Shown piece after piece: positions 52,210 through 53,023 of a DNA stretch of 53,023 bases. The position numbers and the translations under genes were made by a program. Position 1 is the stretch's first letter. Each line of letters begins with the position of its first letter. The notes below the pieces were generated by a model. That model was not told the origin of the DNA and did no database searches. It saw only the letters and a program-made list of their open reading frames with translations. Location of the stretch: the NCBI GenBank assembly GCA_016874035.1, contig VGVM01000012.1, positions 1 through 53,023 on the forward strand. Reading direction: 5' to 3'. This stretch comes from Gemmatimonadota bacterium. GTDB taxonomy: Bacteria; Gemmatimonadota; Gemmatimonadetes; Gemmatimonadales; Gemmatimonadaceae.

Positions 52210-53023
52210 ATGTCACAGATCTCGTTGGACGACCTCCTGAAAGCCGGGGTCCATTTCGGCCACCAGACCCGCCGATGGAACCCCAAGATGCGTCGGTTCA
52301 TCTTCGCCGAGCGCAACGGCATTCACATCATTGACCTGCAGAAGACGATGCACCAGGTGGAACTCGCGCGGCAGTTGGCGCGCGAGGTCGTCCTCCGCGG
52401 TGACAACGTGCTCTTCGTCTGCACCAAGCGGCAGCTGGCGCAGATCGTGCAGGGCGAAGCCGAGCGTGCGGGCGCGCTGTCCGTCACGGAGCGGTGGCTG
52501 GGCGGGCTGCTCACGAACTTCGCGACGATCAAGAAGCAGATTCGCCGCCTCAAGGAACTCCAGGCGGGCACGGAAGCCGGCGGCGAGTTCGAGAACTACA
52601 CGAAGAAGGAGCAGTTGCTCCTGACGCGGCAGCGCGACAAGCTGCTCAAGAACCTGGCCGGTATTAGGGCGATGTCGCGCCTCCCCGGCCTGATCTTCGT
52701 CGTGGACGCGAAGAAGGAGCGGATCGCGGTGGACGAGGCGAACAAGCTCGGCATCCCGATCGTCGCAATCTGCGATACCAACTCGAATCCCGACCTGATC
52801 ACCGTGCCGATCGCCGGCAATGATGACGCGATCAAGTCCGTGGAACTGATCACGCACGCGTTTGCGGATGCCGTGGTCGAGGCGCGTCGCGAGGCCCCGG
52901 TGCGCGAGGAAGCCGAAGAGGGCGAGAGCTACACGTATTCGTCGGACCGTGGCGCCGAGCCGGAAGGCGAGCGCGATCGCGGCGGCCGCGGTGGCCGCGG
53001 TGGCCGCGGTGGCGGCGGTGGCG
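52210..53023 (+). CDS. rpsB: 30S ribosomal protein S2 (3' end outside window)
   Basis: 271 complete codons are visible. The canonical S2 core runs from (M)SQISLDDLLKAGVHFGHQTRRWNPKM through ERWLGGLLTNF, RLPGLIFVVDAKKE and IPIVAICDTNSNPDLI. It then continues past the usual end into an acidic linker (REEAEEGESYTYSSDRG) and an Arg-Gly-Gly repeat tail running off the window. S2 binds late to the 30S and helps anchor S1. The RGG tail is not part of standard S2. Confidence 0.95.
   Translation, partial: MSQISLDDLLKAGVHFGHQTRRWNPKMRRFIFAERNGIHIIDLQKTMHQVELARQLAREVVLRGDNVLFVCTKRQLAQIVQGEAERAGALSVTERWLGGLLTNFATIKKQIRRLKELQAGTEAGGEFENYTKKEQLLLTRQRDKLLKNLAGIRAMSRLPGLIFVVDAKKERIAVDEANKLGIPIVAICDTNSNPDLITVPIAGNDDAIKSVELITHAFADAVVEARREAPVREEAEEGESYTYSSDRGAEPEGERDRGGRGGRGGRGGGGG
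52984..53010 (+). repeat. Three tandem GGCCGCGGT nonamers coding for GRG
   Basis: GGCCGCGGT is repeated exactly at 52984-52992, 52993-53001 and 53002-53010 within the 3' part of rpsB, encoding Gly-Arg-Gly units. It continues as glycine codons to the window edge. Such coding microsatellites can change length by slippage. Confidence 0.85.

Noticed and set aside
52984-53023. Tandem repeats at the window end as a CRISPR-like array
   Set aside because: Nine-base perfect tandem units without spacers, in frame within rpsB; it is a coding microsatellite.

Overview
This is a G+C-rich bacterial chromosome segment, densely packed with housekeeping genes. Most neighbouring genes overlap by 1-20 bases (ATGA, GTGA or TGATG junctions) and many use GTG starts. 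It reads as a Gram-negative, didermic organism: there is a secreted outer-membrane-like protein, a complete succinyl-type DAP branch, zapA, RNase Y, Rex and an RsbV/RsbW/RsbU cassette. The combination and gene order fit Gemmatimonadota best. That placement is inference, because no rRNA gene lies in the window. I see no insertion sequence, prophage, CRISPR array or obvious transferred island.

Layout. 1-6330: end of dnaG, a coiled-coil zinc-ribbon protein, recJ, rsmD, coaD, then an anti-anti-sigma / anti-sigma kinase / PP2C phosphatase cassette. 6327-9512: rsmA, then rex on the minus strand with a perfect Rex operator, a DnaQ-like exonuclease and a metallo-beta-lactamase-fold hydrolase. 9513-15140: a long leader, infC (AUU start)-rpmI-rplT, then pheS-pheT-(coiled coil)-zapA. 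15151-18268: a signalling island with two minus-strand response regulators (one with EAL) and a divergent hybrid histidine kinase whose 5' end is broken. 18268-18494: a probable structured RNA. 18495-27974: rny, folD, xseA, xseB, ispA, dxs, nadK, recN. 27865-31456: an outer-membrane-like protein and a divergent six-hairpin-glycosidase-like protein.

31557-39603: tRNA-Gly(GCC), tRNA-Leu(UAA), then a compact lysine/DAP operon (dapE-like, asd, lysC, dapB, dapA, dapD) running into aroA and cmk. 39611-44007: rpsA, then a tyrosine operon (DAHP synthase, chorismate mutase, prephenate dehydrogenase). 44057-48888: a biotin-dependent acyl-CoA carboxylase set (carboxyltransferase, biotin carboxylase, BCCP) with a TrmA/RlmD-type methyltransferase inserted. 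48871-51038 (minus): a hybrid kinase and an overlapping 8-TM sensor. 51117-end: rplM-rpsI and a partial rpsB.

The most notable element is an apparent classical ribosome-mediated attenuator in front of the tyrosine operon. It has a 24-codon leader ORF with three consecutive Tyr codons, an intrinsic terminator ending 16 bases before the DAHP synthase start, and a 7-bp antiterminator pairing placed where a ribosome stalled on the Tyr codons would leave it exposed. Also notable are the infC leader (attenuator-like hairpin plus AUU start), the RNA upstream of rny, the Rex box, and two hybrid kinases whose N-terminal sensor regions are split from the kinase core by frame changes.
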